DNA of 64,000 nt, from the NCBI GenBank assembly GCA_900469615.1, contig UBYA01000002.1, positions 284,771 through 348,770 of the forward strand, read 5' to 3'. The position numbers and the translations under genes are program-made. A model generated the notes under the pieces. It worked only from the letters and a program-made list of their open reading frames with translations, had not been told where the DNA came from and searched no databases. The stretch is from Hyphomicrobiales bacterium (GTDB lineage Bacteria > Pseudomonadota > Alphaproteobacteria > Rhizobiales > Rhizobiaceae). Positions 42,974-51,553 of this stretch are shown in pieces; position 1 is the first letter of the stretch; each line of letters opens with the position of its first letter.

Positions 42974-44539
42974 CTATTCGGCCATCTGCGTCAGCCACAG
43001 GCGCGGCTTGTTGTCGGCCCGGAAATCGATGCTCTTGACCTTGTTCAGCAAGGCCCAGGCGATGGGCTGCTGATGCAGGGGAATGAGCATGACCTGATCC
43101 TTGGTGATTTTCAGCGCCTGAGCTTCCAGGGCCAGCCGCTTGTCATTGTCCGGCTCCTGCGCTGCCTCCGCGACCAGCTTGTCAAGGTCGGGGTTGGACC
43201 AGCCGCCGTAGTTGGAAACGCCCATGGCGCCGTTGCGCGTCGAAAGGACCTGCGAGAGCAGGGAGTAGGCATCGAGGGTCGGCTCGTTGGCCCAGCTCAG
43301 GTTGAAGACATCGGCCTTGCCGTTGCTGCGCTTGGATGTCTGCACCGCACGCGGAGCGATATCGATGTTCGGCTGGAAGCCGCCGCGCTTCAGCATGTTG
43401 GTGACGCCCGAGCAGATATCCTCCTCGTTGATGCTCTCGTCGTTCATGCACATGTAGGTGAAGGCCAGGTTCTTCTGGCCGGCTTCCTCCAGCAGTTTCT
43501 GGGCGAGCTTGGGGTCGGCCGGCTGGTAGGTATCGAGATCCTTGACGTAGCCGGGAAGTTCCGGCGCGATCAGCGAGCCGGACGGCCGCGCCAGGCCGCG
43601 CATGACTTTCTTGTTGATCAGATCGCGGTCGATGGAGGCTTCGAAAGCCTGGCGCACGCGCAAGTCGTTGAATGGATTGGGACGTCCGTCCTCCAGCTTT
43701 TCCTTGCGGTTGAAGGCGATGAAGACGGTACGCAGCTCCGTGCGCTTCTTCACGGTGATATTGGGCGTGGATTCAAGACGCGGCAGATCCTGGATCGGCG
43801 CGGAATCGATGAAGTCGATCTCGCCGGACAGCAAGGCGGCAACGCGCGTGGCGGCGGAGGCGATCGGTACGAACTCGATGCGGTCGAGATTGTGCTTTTT
43901 CTGATCCCACCAGCCGGGATTGACGACCAGCACCGTCTTGCTGTCGGGTACGCGGCTTTCAAGCTTGAACGGGCCGGTGCCGTTGGTATGCATCGTCGCA
44001 TAGCCTTCGACCTTCGAGGCGAAATCGGTCGGCTTTTCGCTGCCGTTGTCTTTCAGCCATTTGGCATTGAATATGAAGATATTGGTGATGTCGTTCAGGA
44101 ACAGCGAGGTCGATGCGGAAACCTCGATATCGACGGTATAGTCGTCGACTTTCTGGATGCCGACATAGAGCGGAATGTTGCCGCGCAGCGGCGAAGCGGG
44201 ATCGGATGCACGCTTGAAGGACGCGACCACATCGTCGGCGGTGAAGTCCGCGCCGTTCTGGAACTTCACGCCCTTGCGCAGGGTGAAGCGCCAATGCTTG
44301 TTGTCGATCAGCTTCCATTCGGTGGCAAGCGCCGGTTCGATCTTGAAGTTCGCGTCGTAGCGAACCAGCCCTTCGTAGATATGGTTGAGAAAAGCGAGAT
44401 TCGACGTGGACGGGACTGAATCCGGGTCCAGCGAATAGATGTCCGCCCGGCTGCCCCAGCGCAATGTGGCTGCGTCCGCCGGCGCGGCGATGGCCGCCGC
44501 CGCCAGTGCGGCAATGATGACCTTTTTGAAATGAAGCAT
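42974..44539 (-). CDS. Peptide/nickel-type ABC transporter substrate-binding protein (family 5)
   Basis: The protein is 521 residues from ATG 44539 behind GGGAGG, with signal peptide MLHFKKVIIAALAAAAIAAPADA. Mature family-5 motifs are ATLRWGSRADIYSLDPD, LATEWKLIDNKHWRFTLRKGVKFQNGADFTADDVV and the C-terminal AQEPDNDKRLALEAQAL. The ATG at 44629 would lie inside the GntR operator and precede the signal peptide, so it is rejected. It feeds the permeases encoded after a terminator. GntR sites flank it on both sides. Confidence 0.93.
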   Translation of the reverse strand: MLHFKKVIIAALAAAAIAAPADAATLRWGSRADIYSLDPDSVPSTSNLAFLNHIYEGLVRYDANFKIEPALATEWKLIDNKHWRFTLRKGVKFQNGADFTADDVVASFKRASDPASPLRGNIPLYVGIQKVDDYTVDIEVSASTSLFLNDITNIFIFNAKWLKDNGSEKPTDFASKVEGYATMHTNGTGPFKLESRVPDSKTVLVVNPGWWDQKKHNLDRIEFVPIASAATRVAALLSGEIDFIDSAPIQDLPRLESTPNITVKKRTELRTVFIAFNRKEKLEDGRPNPFNDLRVRQAFEASIDRDLINKKVMRGLARPSGSLIAPELPGYVKDLDTYQPADPKLAQKLLEEAGQKNLAFTYMCMNDESINEEDICSGVTNMLKRGGFQPNIDIAPRAVQTSKRSNGKADVFNLSWANEPTLDAYSLLSQVLSTRNGAMGVSNYGGWSNPDLDKLVAEAAQEPDNDKRLALEAQALKITKDQVMLIPLHQQPIAWALLNKVKSIDFRADNKPRLWLTQMAE

Positions 44540-44606
44540 TGATTCCTCCCTCCGGTATGATGGGCTCTGTTCCCATTTGCTCCGAAGTATCGATGTGACC
44601 TTTTCT

Positions 44607-44630
44607 ATTGTCAATAAAATTGTTGACAAT
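44607..44630. promoter_or_regulatory. GntR operator pair, site C
   Basis: ATTGTCAAT (44607-44615) and ATTGTTGACAAT (44619-44630) lie between the divergent binding-protein and amidohydrolase genes. They are the same two elements as site A with a shorter gap. Confidence 0.68.
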
Positions 44631-44692
44631 TATCGTATCCAAAGTCCGAACGGATCAGCGGCACTTCACGCGTAGACACAGAGGAGGAAAGT

Positions 44693-46177
44693 GTGGAAGG
44701 TTTGTTACTGGTGCATGGAACGATCGTTACCGTCGATGGGGAGCGACGCATCATCGAGGATGGAGGTCTGGCGATATCGGCGGACCGGATCGTCGACATC
44801 GGCACCGCCGCGGAGCTGATGCCCCGTCATGCGGACAAGAGAATTATCGATTGCCGCGGCAAGCTGATCATACCGGGTCTGATCGACGCCCACGGCCACG
44901 CCGGACACGCGTTGATCCGCAGCATCGCCGCCGATACCAACGGCATGTGGATGCGGGTGGTGACGCCAACCTATTATCACTATGTCACGCGCGACTTCTG
45001 GTATGCGGACGGGCTCGTGTCGGGGCTTGAGCGGCTGCGCGCGGGCGTGACGACGGGTGCGAGCATCATCACCTCGATGCCCCGCAGCGACGACCCGGTC
45101 TTCGCCATCAACCACGCGCGCGCCTATAGCGAACTCGGCCTGCGCGAGATCGTATGCGTCGGTCCTTCGGGGCTGCCGTGGCCGCATCCCGTCACGCGCT
45201 GGGAAAGTGGCAGGCCCGAGCGCCGCCATATCGCCTTCGAGGAGATGATCGAAGGCTCGGAGGCCGTGATCGAGGCGGTGAACGGCAGCGCGGATGGCCG
45301 TATCAGCGTATTCCTGACCCCCTTTACCATCGTCCCATCGGTCGAGCCGTCCAATGCTTCGACGCCGGATCAGGCGGTCAATCTGACGGATGACGATCGC
45401 ATGCAGGCACGCCGGGTTCGGGAGACTGCCCGCAAATGGAATGTACGCATCCATTCCGATGCTTTTGCCGGCCAGATCCGCATGGCGTTTCAGGACAAGG
45501 AGAATGCTCTTCTCGGACCCGATGTGCATCTGCAGCACTGCTGGGGGATTTCGCATGAGGAGATGGATATCCTGGCCGAGACCGGAACTCATGTCACCCA
45601 TGCGCCGCCAGGTCGATCCACGCCGATTCTGGAAATGATGGCCAGAGGCATTCCGCTGGCGATCACCTCGGACGGCGTCTCGCCGAGCCGGCATTTCGAC
45701 ATGTTCCAGACCGCCAGGCTCGCCCAGTCGACACAGCACATCCTGCATAACCACGATCGCTATCTGCTGCCGCCGGGCAAGATCTTCGAGATGATCACCA
45801 TCGATGCCGCAAAGGTTATCGGCATGGAACATGAAATCGGATCGCTCGAGATCGGCAAGAAGGCGGACATAGCCATCATCGACATGCGAAAGCCGCATCT
45901 GATGCCCAACTGGATGCCGGTCCACCGCCTCATCCATCAGGTTCTGGGAAGCGACGTCGACACCGTGATCGTCGACGGCAAGCTGCTGATGGAAGCCGGC
46001 AAGGTGCTGACCGCCGACATCGAAGCCGCACTCGATTTCGGCCAGCAGGAAGCCCTGGCGCTTGTCGAGCGCGCCGGACTGCAAGCCCATATGCATGATC
46101 CCGGCTGGGGCAAGCTGCAACGCACGTTCCGCGAGCCGGTCCATCCGCCCCAGCCCCCCGAATGCTGGAATACTTGA
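44693..46177 (+). CDS. Amidohydrolase (AtzA/TrzN/SsnA-type deaminase or chlorohydrolase)
   Basis: The protein is 494 residues from GTG 44693, preceded by a strong AGGAGG. Metal motifs are complete: PGLIDAHGHAGH (HxH), IHSDAFAGQI, LQHCWGISHEE and ITSDGVSP. The C-terminal EIGSLEIGKKADIAIIDM closes the composite beta-sandwich. The family removes amino or halide groups from heterocycles such as triazines, guanine or thiomethyl-adenosines. It diverges from the transporter's binding protein with a GntR operator pair between and is therefore probably coregulated. Substrate unknown. Confidence 0.9.
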   Translation: MEGLLLVHGTIVTVDGERRIIEDGGLAISADRIVDIGTAAELMPRHADKRIIDCRGKLIIPGLIDAHGHAGHALIRSIAADTNGMWMRVVTPTYYHYVTRDFWYADGLVSGLERLRAGVTTGASIITSMPRSDDPVFAINHARAYSELGLREIVCVGPSGLPWPHPVTRWESGRPERRHIAFEEMIEGSEAVIEAVNGSADGRISVFLTPFTIVPSVEPSNASTPDQAVNLTDDDRMQARRVRETARKWNVRIHSDAFAGQIRMAFQDKENALLGPDVHLQHCWGISHEEMDILAETGTHVTHAPPGRSTPILEMMARGIPLAITSDGVSPSRHFDMFQTARLAQSTQHILHNHDRYLLPPGKIFEMITIDAAKVIGMEHEIGSLEIGKKADIAIIDMRKPHLMPNWMPVHRLIHQVLGSDVDTVIVDGKLLMEAGKVLTADIEAALDFGQQEALALVERAGLQAHMHDPGWGKLQRTFREPVHPPQPPECWNT

Positions 46178-46496
46178 CCGGCGCGGATATTCTGGCAGCC
46201 GGCATGCCGGTCATGCAGACGTGCCTCGATGCGCAGGATTGAGAGATGGAGGTCTTTTCCGATGGAAAGGTGATACCTCCGTTGCGAAGGACGTTTTCTT
46301 CGGTGACGAGATGCGGCGGCCTGGGTGTTTCCTGAAATGGGCGCCGCTTCCTCTCGGCTGGCTGCGCCTGCCCGCAGCGCGTATCTCCTCGCTTGCCGTC
46401 CAAGAATTGAAAAGCCGCGAAACAAATCGGATTGCAAGGCAAAAAAGGGGCTGGAGCGCCGGCTGCGGCATTGCCTTGCGGCGGACGGTCGCCTTC

Positions 46497-46818
46497 CGTC
46501 ATCTGCCGCTTGTATGCGTCGATGATCTCGCCGCCCGTCGCGAGCCGGACTTCGCTTCGTGACGCGATATGCTTCAGCGCCTCTCCGGAATGTTTCGCGC
46601 GATGCGGAACGCCGGCAAGGAAGGAGTGCAGGCCTGTGGCCATCATCCGTCCTGTCTTTGCCTGTCGTGACGCTCATGGGAGGATGGGGCTGTTCGTCAT
46701 TGGTCCAGTCGGCAATACAGCCGATGCCGTTCCCACTCCCGTATGTCGAGCGTGTGATTGCTTTCGCTCGGCGTCCGTCGCCGACGGCGCCGAACATCGG
46801 ATGACCGAACTCCACCAT
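46497..46818 (-). pseudogene. Remnant of a polysaccharide-deacetylase (PuuE-like) gene
   Basis: Two pieces in different minus-strand frames resemble one protein family. One carries ADWTNDEQPHPP (near 46713-46680), like the DWxNDxQPY motif. The other (46646-46497) carries LHSFLAGVPHRAKHSGEALKHIASRSEVRLATGGEI, like the family's C-terminal HPxxxGxPHR...ATGxEI end. The spacing between them is about 17 residues instead of the usual several tens, and the frame changes, so this is a decayed and internally deleted gene. The rest of 46178-47041 shows nothing else I can identify. Confidence 0.6.
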
Positions 46819-47041
46819 CCTTAGCCGACAATCCGAAATCGTGTTCTGCCGGGCCTGCCAGGCCTCCGATCGGCGCGTTCCAGAGGTTGCGCTTCTTATC
46901 GTCATGTCCGGTATCGATTGCACACGGGCCAGCGGTTGCGGGTCGCGATGGTGATAAAACTAACAAATATGTTGACAGGTGTTGGTAATATAACGAATAT
47001 GCCGCCTGTCAATTATTCCGTTTGCGTTGGGAGGCGCGACC

Positions 47042-48460
47042 ATGGGCATATCAAAACGATTCTCGTTGGCATCGGCGGCATTCGCACTGGCGATCTCCGC
47101 CTTTGCCTCTGATCCCGCCTTGTCGGCGGATCTAATTCGTATTGTTTCCCCTTACCGGACGACGACGCTCGACCCTATGCGCTCGGCGTCGGCGGGCAAC
47201 ATCGAGACCTACGGGCAGATCTATGCGCGTCTCTTGCGACGCGACCCGGACAGCGGAGCACTCCAACCGGGTCTCGCCGAACGCTGGGAAATTTCCGATG
47301 ATGGCCGCGTGTATACGTTCCATCTTCGTGATGCCCAGTTCTCAAACGGCACTCAGATCACGGCGGATGACGTGGTGTTCAGCCTGTCGCGCATTCACGG
47401 CGATAAGCAGTCAGCCTATCCCGCGCCGCTGGAAGCGATGGATACGATCGTGGCAAAGGATCCAAAGACGGTCGTCATCACGCTAAAGTCCGCCTTCGCA
47501 CCGTTCCTGGACAATCTCGAGATCTGGAATATGGGCATAGTCTCCAAGGCGGACGTCGATGCGCGAGGCGTCGAAAAGGCCTTTGCCGACATGCCGGTGA
47601 CTTCGGGTCCATACAAGGTCAAGGAATGGAAGCCGAATGAGATGCTCGTGATTGAGCCCAATCCTCATTACTGGCGCACCGGTTATCCGAAGTCGGACGC
47701 AACCGTTGAATTGCGGGAAGTGACTTCGCCCGAGACCCGGATCGCGATGCTCAAGGCGGGCGAGGCTGAGGTGGTGCGCAGCGTGCCGTGGACCCAGATC
47801 GCCGACCTGAAGGCAACGAAGGGCATCGACATGCGGCTCGAGCCATCGACGACCATCTACATGACGCTGCTCGATCACAAGCGCGAACCATTCTCGAATC
47901 TGAAAGCACGGCAGGCCGCGGCGGAAGCGCTCGACAGCAAGGCGATAGCCAAGGCGGTCACGCTTGGCAACGCCCAGGTCGCGAACACGACCCTGCCGAT
48001 GATCGATTTTCACGATAATGATTATCCCGGTATTCCCTACGATCCCGTCAAGGCGAAGGCTCTTCTGCAGGAATCCGGTATGATGGGTCACGAGGTCAAG
48101 ATCCTCGCAATGTCCGGTCCGACCGAGCAGGTCGCTTTGCTTCTCCAGGCGCAGTGGCAGGCAATCGGCCTGAAGCCAACCATTGTTAACGTCGACGTCG
48201 GCGCGTGGTGGGACGCGATCGGCAAGGGCGACTACGATGCGACCCCCTCTTCCTGGTATAACGAGACGACCGATCCCGATCTCGCCGTTCGCTGGGCGGT
48301 GTGCGGCACATGCGGGTCCAATTCCTACAGCACGTACTACAACAACCCAAAGGTCAACGATCTCGTGGAGCAGGGAACTCGGGAAACCGATCCTGTCAAG
48401 CGCGCGGCGATTTACAAGGAGATTCAGAAAATCTCCCATAGTCACACGTTAAGCGACTGA
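47042..48460 (+). CDS. Peptide-type ABC substrate-binding protein, 3' end replaced by the integrated element
   Basis: The protein is 472 residues from ATG 47042 (MGISKRF) behind GGGAGG, with a signal peptide ending ALSA. Family-5 motifs are present (LDPMRSASAGNIETYGQIYARLLRRDP, LAERWEISDDGRVYTFHLRDAQFSNGTQITADDVVFSL, TDPVKRAAIYKEIQKI). The usual last 40-50 residues, which finish domain I, are missing. After KEIQKISH the frame reads only a few more residues (SHTLSD) and stops, and an integrase gene follows 75 bases later. I infer that the element inserted into the 3' part of this gene, so the product is probably non-functional. Confidence 0.8.
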   Translation: MGISKRFSLASAAFALAISAFASDPALSADLIRIVSPYRTTTLDPMRSASAGNIETYGQIYARLLRRDPDSGALQPGLAERWEISDDGRVYTFHLRDAQFSNGTQITADDVVFSLSRIHGDKQSAYPAPLEAMDTIVAKDPKTVVITLKSAFAPFLDNLEIWNMGIVSKADVDARGVEKAFADMPVTSGPYKVKEWKPNEMLVIEPNPHYWRTGYPKSDATVELREVTSPETRIAMLKAGEAEVVRSVPWTQIADLKATKGIDMRLEPSTTIYMTLLDHKREPFSNLKARQAAAEALDSKAIAKAVTLGNAQVANTTLPMIDFHDNDYPGIPYDPVKAKALLQESGMMGHEVKILAMSGPTEQVALLLQAQWQAIGLKPTIVNVDVGAWWDAIGKGDYDATPSSWYNETTDPDLAVRWAVCGTCGSNSYSTYYNNPKVNDLVEQGTRETDPVKRAAIYKEIQKISHSHTLSD

Positions 48461-48470
48461 TTTTCCTAAA
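48436..48470. other. Putative left attachment junction (attL) of the integrated element
   Basis: The coding similarity of the binding protein ends around 48436-48450, and base composition becomes more AT-rich immediately after. The exact core cannot be set because the right junction is not recognised in the window. No tRNA is present here. Confidence 0.4.
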
Positions 48471-48505
48471 AACGCTTGCAAATCAACGTGTTTTGCTAGA
48501 AGCAA

Positions 48506-48528
48506 TGCTATAAAACTTGCTATAAAAC
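48506..48528 (+). repeat. Tandem 11-base repeats before the integrase
   Basis: TGCTATAAAAC occurs at 48506-48516 and 48518-48528. The second copy is just before the ribosome binding site GAGG of the integrase. They may be arm-type integrase sites or regulator sites, and each contains a TATAAA that could serve as a -10 box. Confidence 0.55.
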
Positions 48529-48535
48529 GAGGTTT

Positions 48536-50209
48536 ATGGGCATGGCAAAATCCGTTGGCAGAAAAGAGAAGATCGGCAAGAACATAGACTTCTATCGCGG
48601 GCAGTGGCGCGCGATCATTCGAATCCCGAAAGAGCTGCAACCGTTCATTCTCAAGAAGGACGGCACGCCGCGCACGACCCTAGAGGAATGGCTAGGCGCT
48701 GATCCAAGGATTGCAGAGAAGCGCTCACACGCCGTGCTTGCACGCTTCCACGAGCAGCTGGACCTTGCCAAAGCCCACCTTGCCACAAGCAAGCCGACGC
48801 TCGCCGGTGCGGCTAAGGCGGCATTCAAAGCCGAACTCGCTTACGATCTACGCGAGCGCCTGCTCACGGATCGTGCAGTCATTCCCGGCGCGGAACAAAC
48901 CTACCTCGATAAGCTTCGGCTGGTCTCGGCTGGACTGATCACCGGCGATGAAGCCGAAGCGCTGATAGGCTATGCGGCTGACGATCTCATAACCAAGGGG
49001 CTTGCCGTCGCCTCGACGCCCACGCAGCGCGCCGAACTGCTCAAGGTGCTTGCCAGTGTCCGCATGGACTCGGTCGCGGTCTCTCAGAGCCGTGACGCCG
49101 GCCAGGCGCACCCGCCAGAAGCTCGCACGCCGCAGTTGCTCGAACCCGATCCGGCACCCTTGCCACCGATCAATCCGCCGGCACCCACAAAACCGGACGG
49201 CATGACACTTGAGCAGCTGCTCGAAAAATTCCATGGCGAACGCGGCGGAGCAGAAAGGACGAAGACCGAACGCAATGTTGCTATTCGCATGCTCGGCGGT
49301 TTCCTCGGCAAGACCTTCCCGGTCCAGAAGATCACCCGCGCCAACATGCTCGCCTACAAGGACGCGCTCCGTCAGACACCCGTCAATAGCCAGCAGCGCT
49401 TTCCGGACATGACCATAGTCCAGGCTGCGAAAGCCAATGCACAACGCAAGCAGCCCTATCCGGTATTACAAGCCGCGACGATCAACGGGAAATGGCTCAT
49501 GCATATCAGCGCCATTTTCAGCTGGGCGGCGAACAACGATCTTATGCCCAGCAATCCGGCGAAAGGCGTCAAGATCGATGTCGGCAAGGGCTTCAAGGAG
49601 CCGACGCGTGTCTCGTTCTCGAATGAGGACCTCGCGGTGATCTTCGGCAATCCCTTTTTCAAAGAGGTAGAAACCTACGAAGATCGACACTGGGCGATCC
49701 TGCTCGCCCTCTACACCGGCGCGCGATCATCCTCCGAAATTCAGCGGGTTAAGCTGACCGACATTTACGAGGAGCAAGGCGTTCCGGTCATACATCTGAT
49801 CGAAGCAACGAAGAATGTCCATTCGAAGCGCCTCGTGCCGATCCATAAAGACCTCATTGAATTGGGCTTCCTCGACCGCGTGCAGGCGCTACGCGACCAA
49901 AAAGAGACCAAGCTGTTTCCGACATGGGAGCCAAAGAACAAGATCAATAACTGGTTCCTCAACACCTACAAAAAGAAAGTCGGCATCAATGATCGCCGCA
50001 AAGTCTTTCATTCGTTTCGGCATAGCCTGAAAACCGCGCTCGCTCGCTACGGCGTCAACCGCGATATCAGCGATCTGATCACCGGCCACAAGGACCAGTC
50101 CGTAGGCGGCATCTACATCAGCGATCAAGCCCTGACGATGGTGCAGGCAATGAACGAAGGCATCAACCGCGTTGACTTCGGCGTCAAAGGATACCTCGAT
50201 ACAAAATAG
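48536..50209 (+). CDS. int: Tyrosine recombinase/phage integrase
   Basis: The protein has 557 residues (ATG 48536; 48542 also possible). After a long N-terminal arm-binding part and a proline-rich linker (about 200-220), a core-binding domain leads to the catalytic domain. Catalytic residues are Arg397 (YTGARSSSEI), a Lys in ATKNVHSKR (about 426-432), His492/Arg495 (HSFRHSLKTAL), His518 (ITGHKD) and nucleophile Tyr527 (GGIYIS). It integrates the element into, and excises it from, the binding-protein gene. No excisionase gene was recognised nearby. It is the only recombination gene of the element. Confidence 0.92.
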   Translation: MGMAKSVGRKEKIGKNIDFYRGQWRAIIRIPKELQPFILKKDGTPRTTLEEWLGADPRIAEKRSHAVLARFHEQLDLAKAHLATSKPTLAGAAKAAFKAELAYDLRERLLTDRAVIPGAEQTYLDKLRLVSAGLITGDEAEALIGYAADDLITKGLAVASTPTQRAELLKVLASVRMDSVAVSQSRDAGQAHPPEARTPQLLEPDPAPLPPINPPAPTKPDGMTLEQLLEKFHGERGGAERTKTERNVAIRMLGGFLGKTFPVQKITRANMLAYKDALRQTPVNSQQRFPDMTIVQAAKANAQRKQPYPVLQAATINGKWLMHISAIFSWAANNDLMPSNPAKGVKIDVGKGFKEPTRVSFSNEDLAVIFGNPFFKEVETYEDRHWAILLALYTGARSSSEIQRVKLTDIYEEQGVPVIHLIEATKNVHSKRLVPIHKDLIELGFLDRVQALRDQKETKLFPTWEPKNKINNWFLNTYKKKVGINDRRKVFHSFRHSLKTALARYGVNRDISDLITGHKDQSVGGIYISDQALTMVQAMNEGINRVDFGVKGYLDTK

Positions 50210-50215
50210 ACCACA

Positions 50216-50249
50216 AAAATTGATGTTTTTGGCCTAAATCATCAATTTT
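50216..50249. repeat. AT-rich perfect hairpin after the integrase
   Basis: AAAATTGATG (50216-50225) and CATCAATTTT (50240-50249) are exact reverse complements with a 14-base loop. It lies just after the integrase stop; it could end that transcript or act as an operator. Confidence 0.6.
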
Positions 50250-50279
50250 GGTGAAATAATTTGCCGGGAGGGATTCCAA

Positions 50280-50323
50280 TCCTCAATCAACTATGGGAAA
50301 ATATTTCCAAGTTGGATTGAGGA
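50280..50323 (+). promoter_or_regulatory. Inverted repeat covering the portal-gene ribosome binding site
   Basis: TCCTCAATCAACT (50280-50292) pairs with AGTTGGATTGAGGA (50310-50323) with one bulged base. The right arm contains GAGGA, the ribosome binding site of the portal gene (ATG 50333). The loop holds a further small palindrome GGAAA-ATA-TTTCC. Folding would hide the ribosome binding site. Confidence 0.55.
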
Positions 50324-50332
50324 CGTAACGTA

Positions 50333-51550
50333 ATGAAGTTTGCCGGTATTGTTTCAGGTGCAAAGAAAGCCTTTGGCTTTCCGGTAGAACAGAAGGCGTA
50401 TTCCCTCAACAGCACTGAATTCGCAGAGGCGTTCAACTATCGCCCTACTTATTCCGGCGTCAATGTCGGCGGACAGCAGGCACTTAATGTTCCTGCCGTC
50501 TTGCAGGCTGTCCGTCTAATCTCTGAAACGATTGGCTCTCTACCAGTCAAGCTCTACCGCGACGGCCCCAACGGCAAGGAAGAGGCCAAAGACCACCCGG
50601 CCTACAAGCTGGCCCATAGCCGCGCCAACGCCGAATTCAGCGCTGGCAATCTCCGCGAACTGCTCACCAAGAATGCACTGCTCTACGGCAGCGGCTTCGG
50701 TCGCGTGCAGCGCTTCGATGACGGTTCGCCCTTCGAAATCTACCGGATCAAGCACGGCTGCACCTCGGTCTACGAGGACGACATCACCGGCTTTCTGGAA
50801 TATCATGTCTCCTATCCAGGCGGCACGACGATCTTCCCCCACAGCGACATTCTGCACATTTCTACCTTTGATGGCGTCTCGCCCATCACTCATGGCAGGG
50901 AGGCAATCGGTCTCGCTGCCATTCTTGAGCGTTCGGCGGCACAGCTGTTTGCCTCTGGCGCAAAGCCCTCGGTCATCATCAAGACCCAGATCGCCGACAA
51001 TGACGCAGGCGCAAACAAGTGGAAGAATATCCGCAAGGATTTCCAGCGCTGGCAGGAAGACCCGCGCGAGCCGCTAATCCTCCCGCCCGCATCCGACATT
51101 GAACAGCCGGTTATGTCTTCGACGGATGCTCAGTTTATTGAGAACCGCGTTTTCCAGCTCGATGAAATAGCTCGGGCATTCGGGGTTCCCCAGACGCTTC
51201 TCTTCGAACTCAATCGCGGCACATGGTCAAATAGTGAGCAGCTTGCACAGCAGTTCCTTACGCTCTGCCTGCGTCCATGGCTTGATCGCTGGCAGGACGC
51301 CTATGCCGTTTGCCTGCTCACCGAAGAAGAGCGCGACACCTATTATTTCGAATTCGTTGTCGATGATCTGCTTCGCGCCGACAGCACCGCCCGCGCAGAA
51401 ATCTTCGCCAAGCTCATTGCAGCACGCGCAATGACCCCGAACGAGGCACGCGCCGCAATGAATATGCCGCCCCTTCCCGGTGGCGACGAACTCATGAACC
51501 CCCACACCATCAGCAGCGCCGCACCTGTCCAGGTGCCGGCCAAGGAGTAA
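50333..51550 (+). CDS. Phage portal protein, HK97 type
   Basis: The protein has 405 residues. Portal landmarks are VLQAVRLISETIGSLPVKLYRDGPNGKEEAKDHPAYKLAHSRAN, the middle YHVSYPGGTTIFPHSDILHISTFDGVSPITHG, and the C-terminal IARAFGVPQTLLFELNRGTWSNSEQLAQQFLTLCLRPWLDRWQDA with the helical stem region. It forms the dodecameric channel at the capsid vertex through which DNA is packaged. It is the first structural gene. Terminase genes, normally just upstream of a portal, are instead found 7 kb downstream. Confidence 0.93.
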   Translation: MKFAGIVSGAKKAFGFPVEQKAYSLNSTEFAEAFNYRPTYSGVNVGGQQALNVPAVLQAVRLISETIGSLPVKLYRDGPNGKEEAKDHPAYKLAHSRANAEFSAGNLRELLTKNALLYGSGFGRVQRFDDGSPFEIYRIKHGCTSVYEDDITGFLEYHVSYPGGTTIFPHSDILHISTFDGVSPITHGREAIGLAAILERSAAQLFASGAKPSVIIKTQIADNDAGANKWKNIRKDFQRWQEDPREPLILPPASDIEQPVMSSTDAQFIENRVFQLDEIARAFGVPQTLLFELNRGTWSNSEQLAQQFLTLCLRPWLDRWQDAYAVCLLTEEERDTYYFEFVVDDLLRADSTARAEIFAKLIAARAMTPNEARAAMNMPPLPGGDELMNPHTISSAAPVQVPAKE

Positions 51551-51553
51551 ATT

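Noticed and set aside
46973..46978. GTTGACA before the truncated binding-protein gene as a fourth GntR site
   Set aside because: Only half of the palindrome is present; TTGACA is more simply a -35 promoter element.
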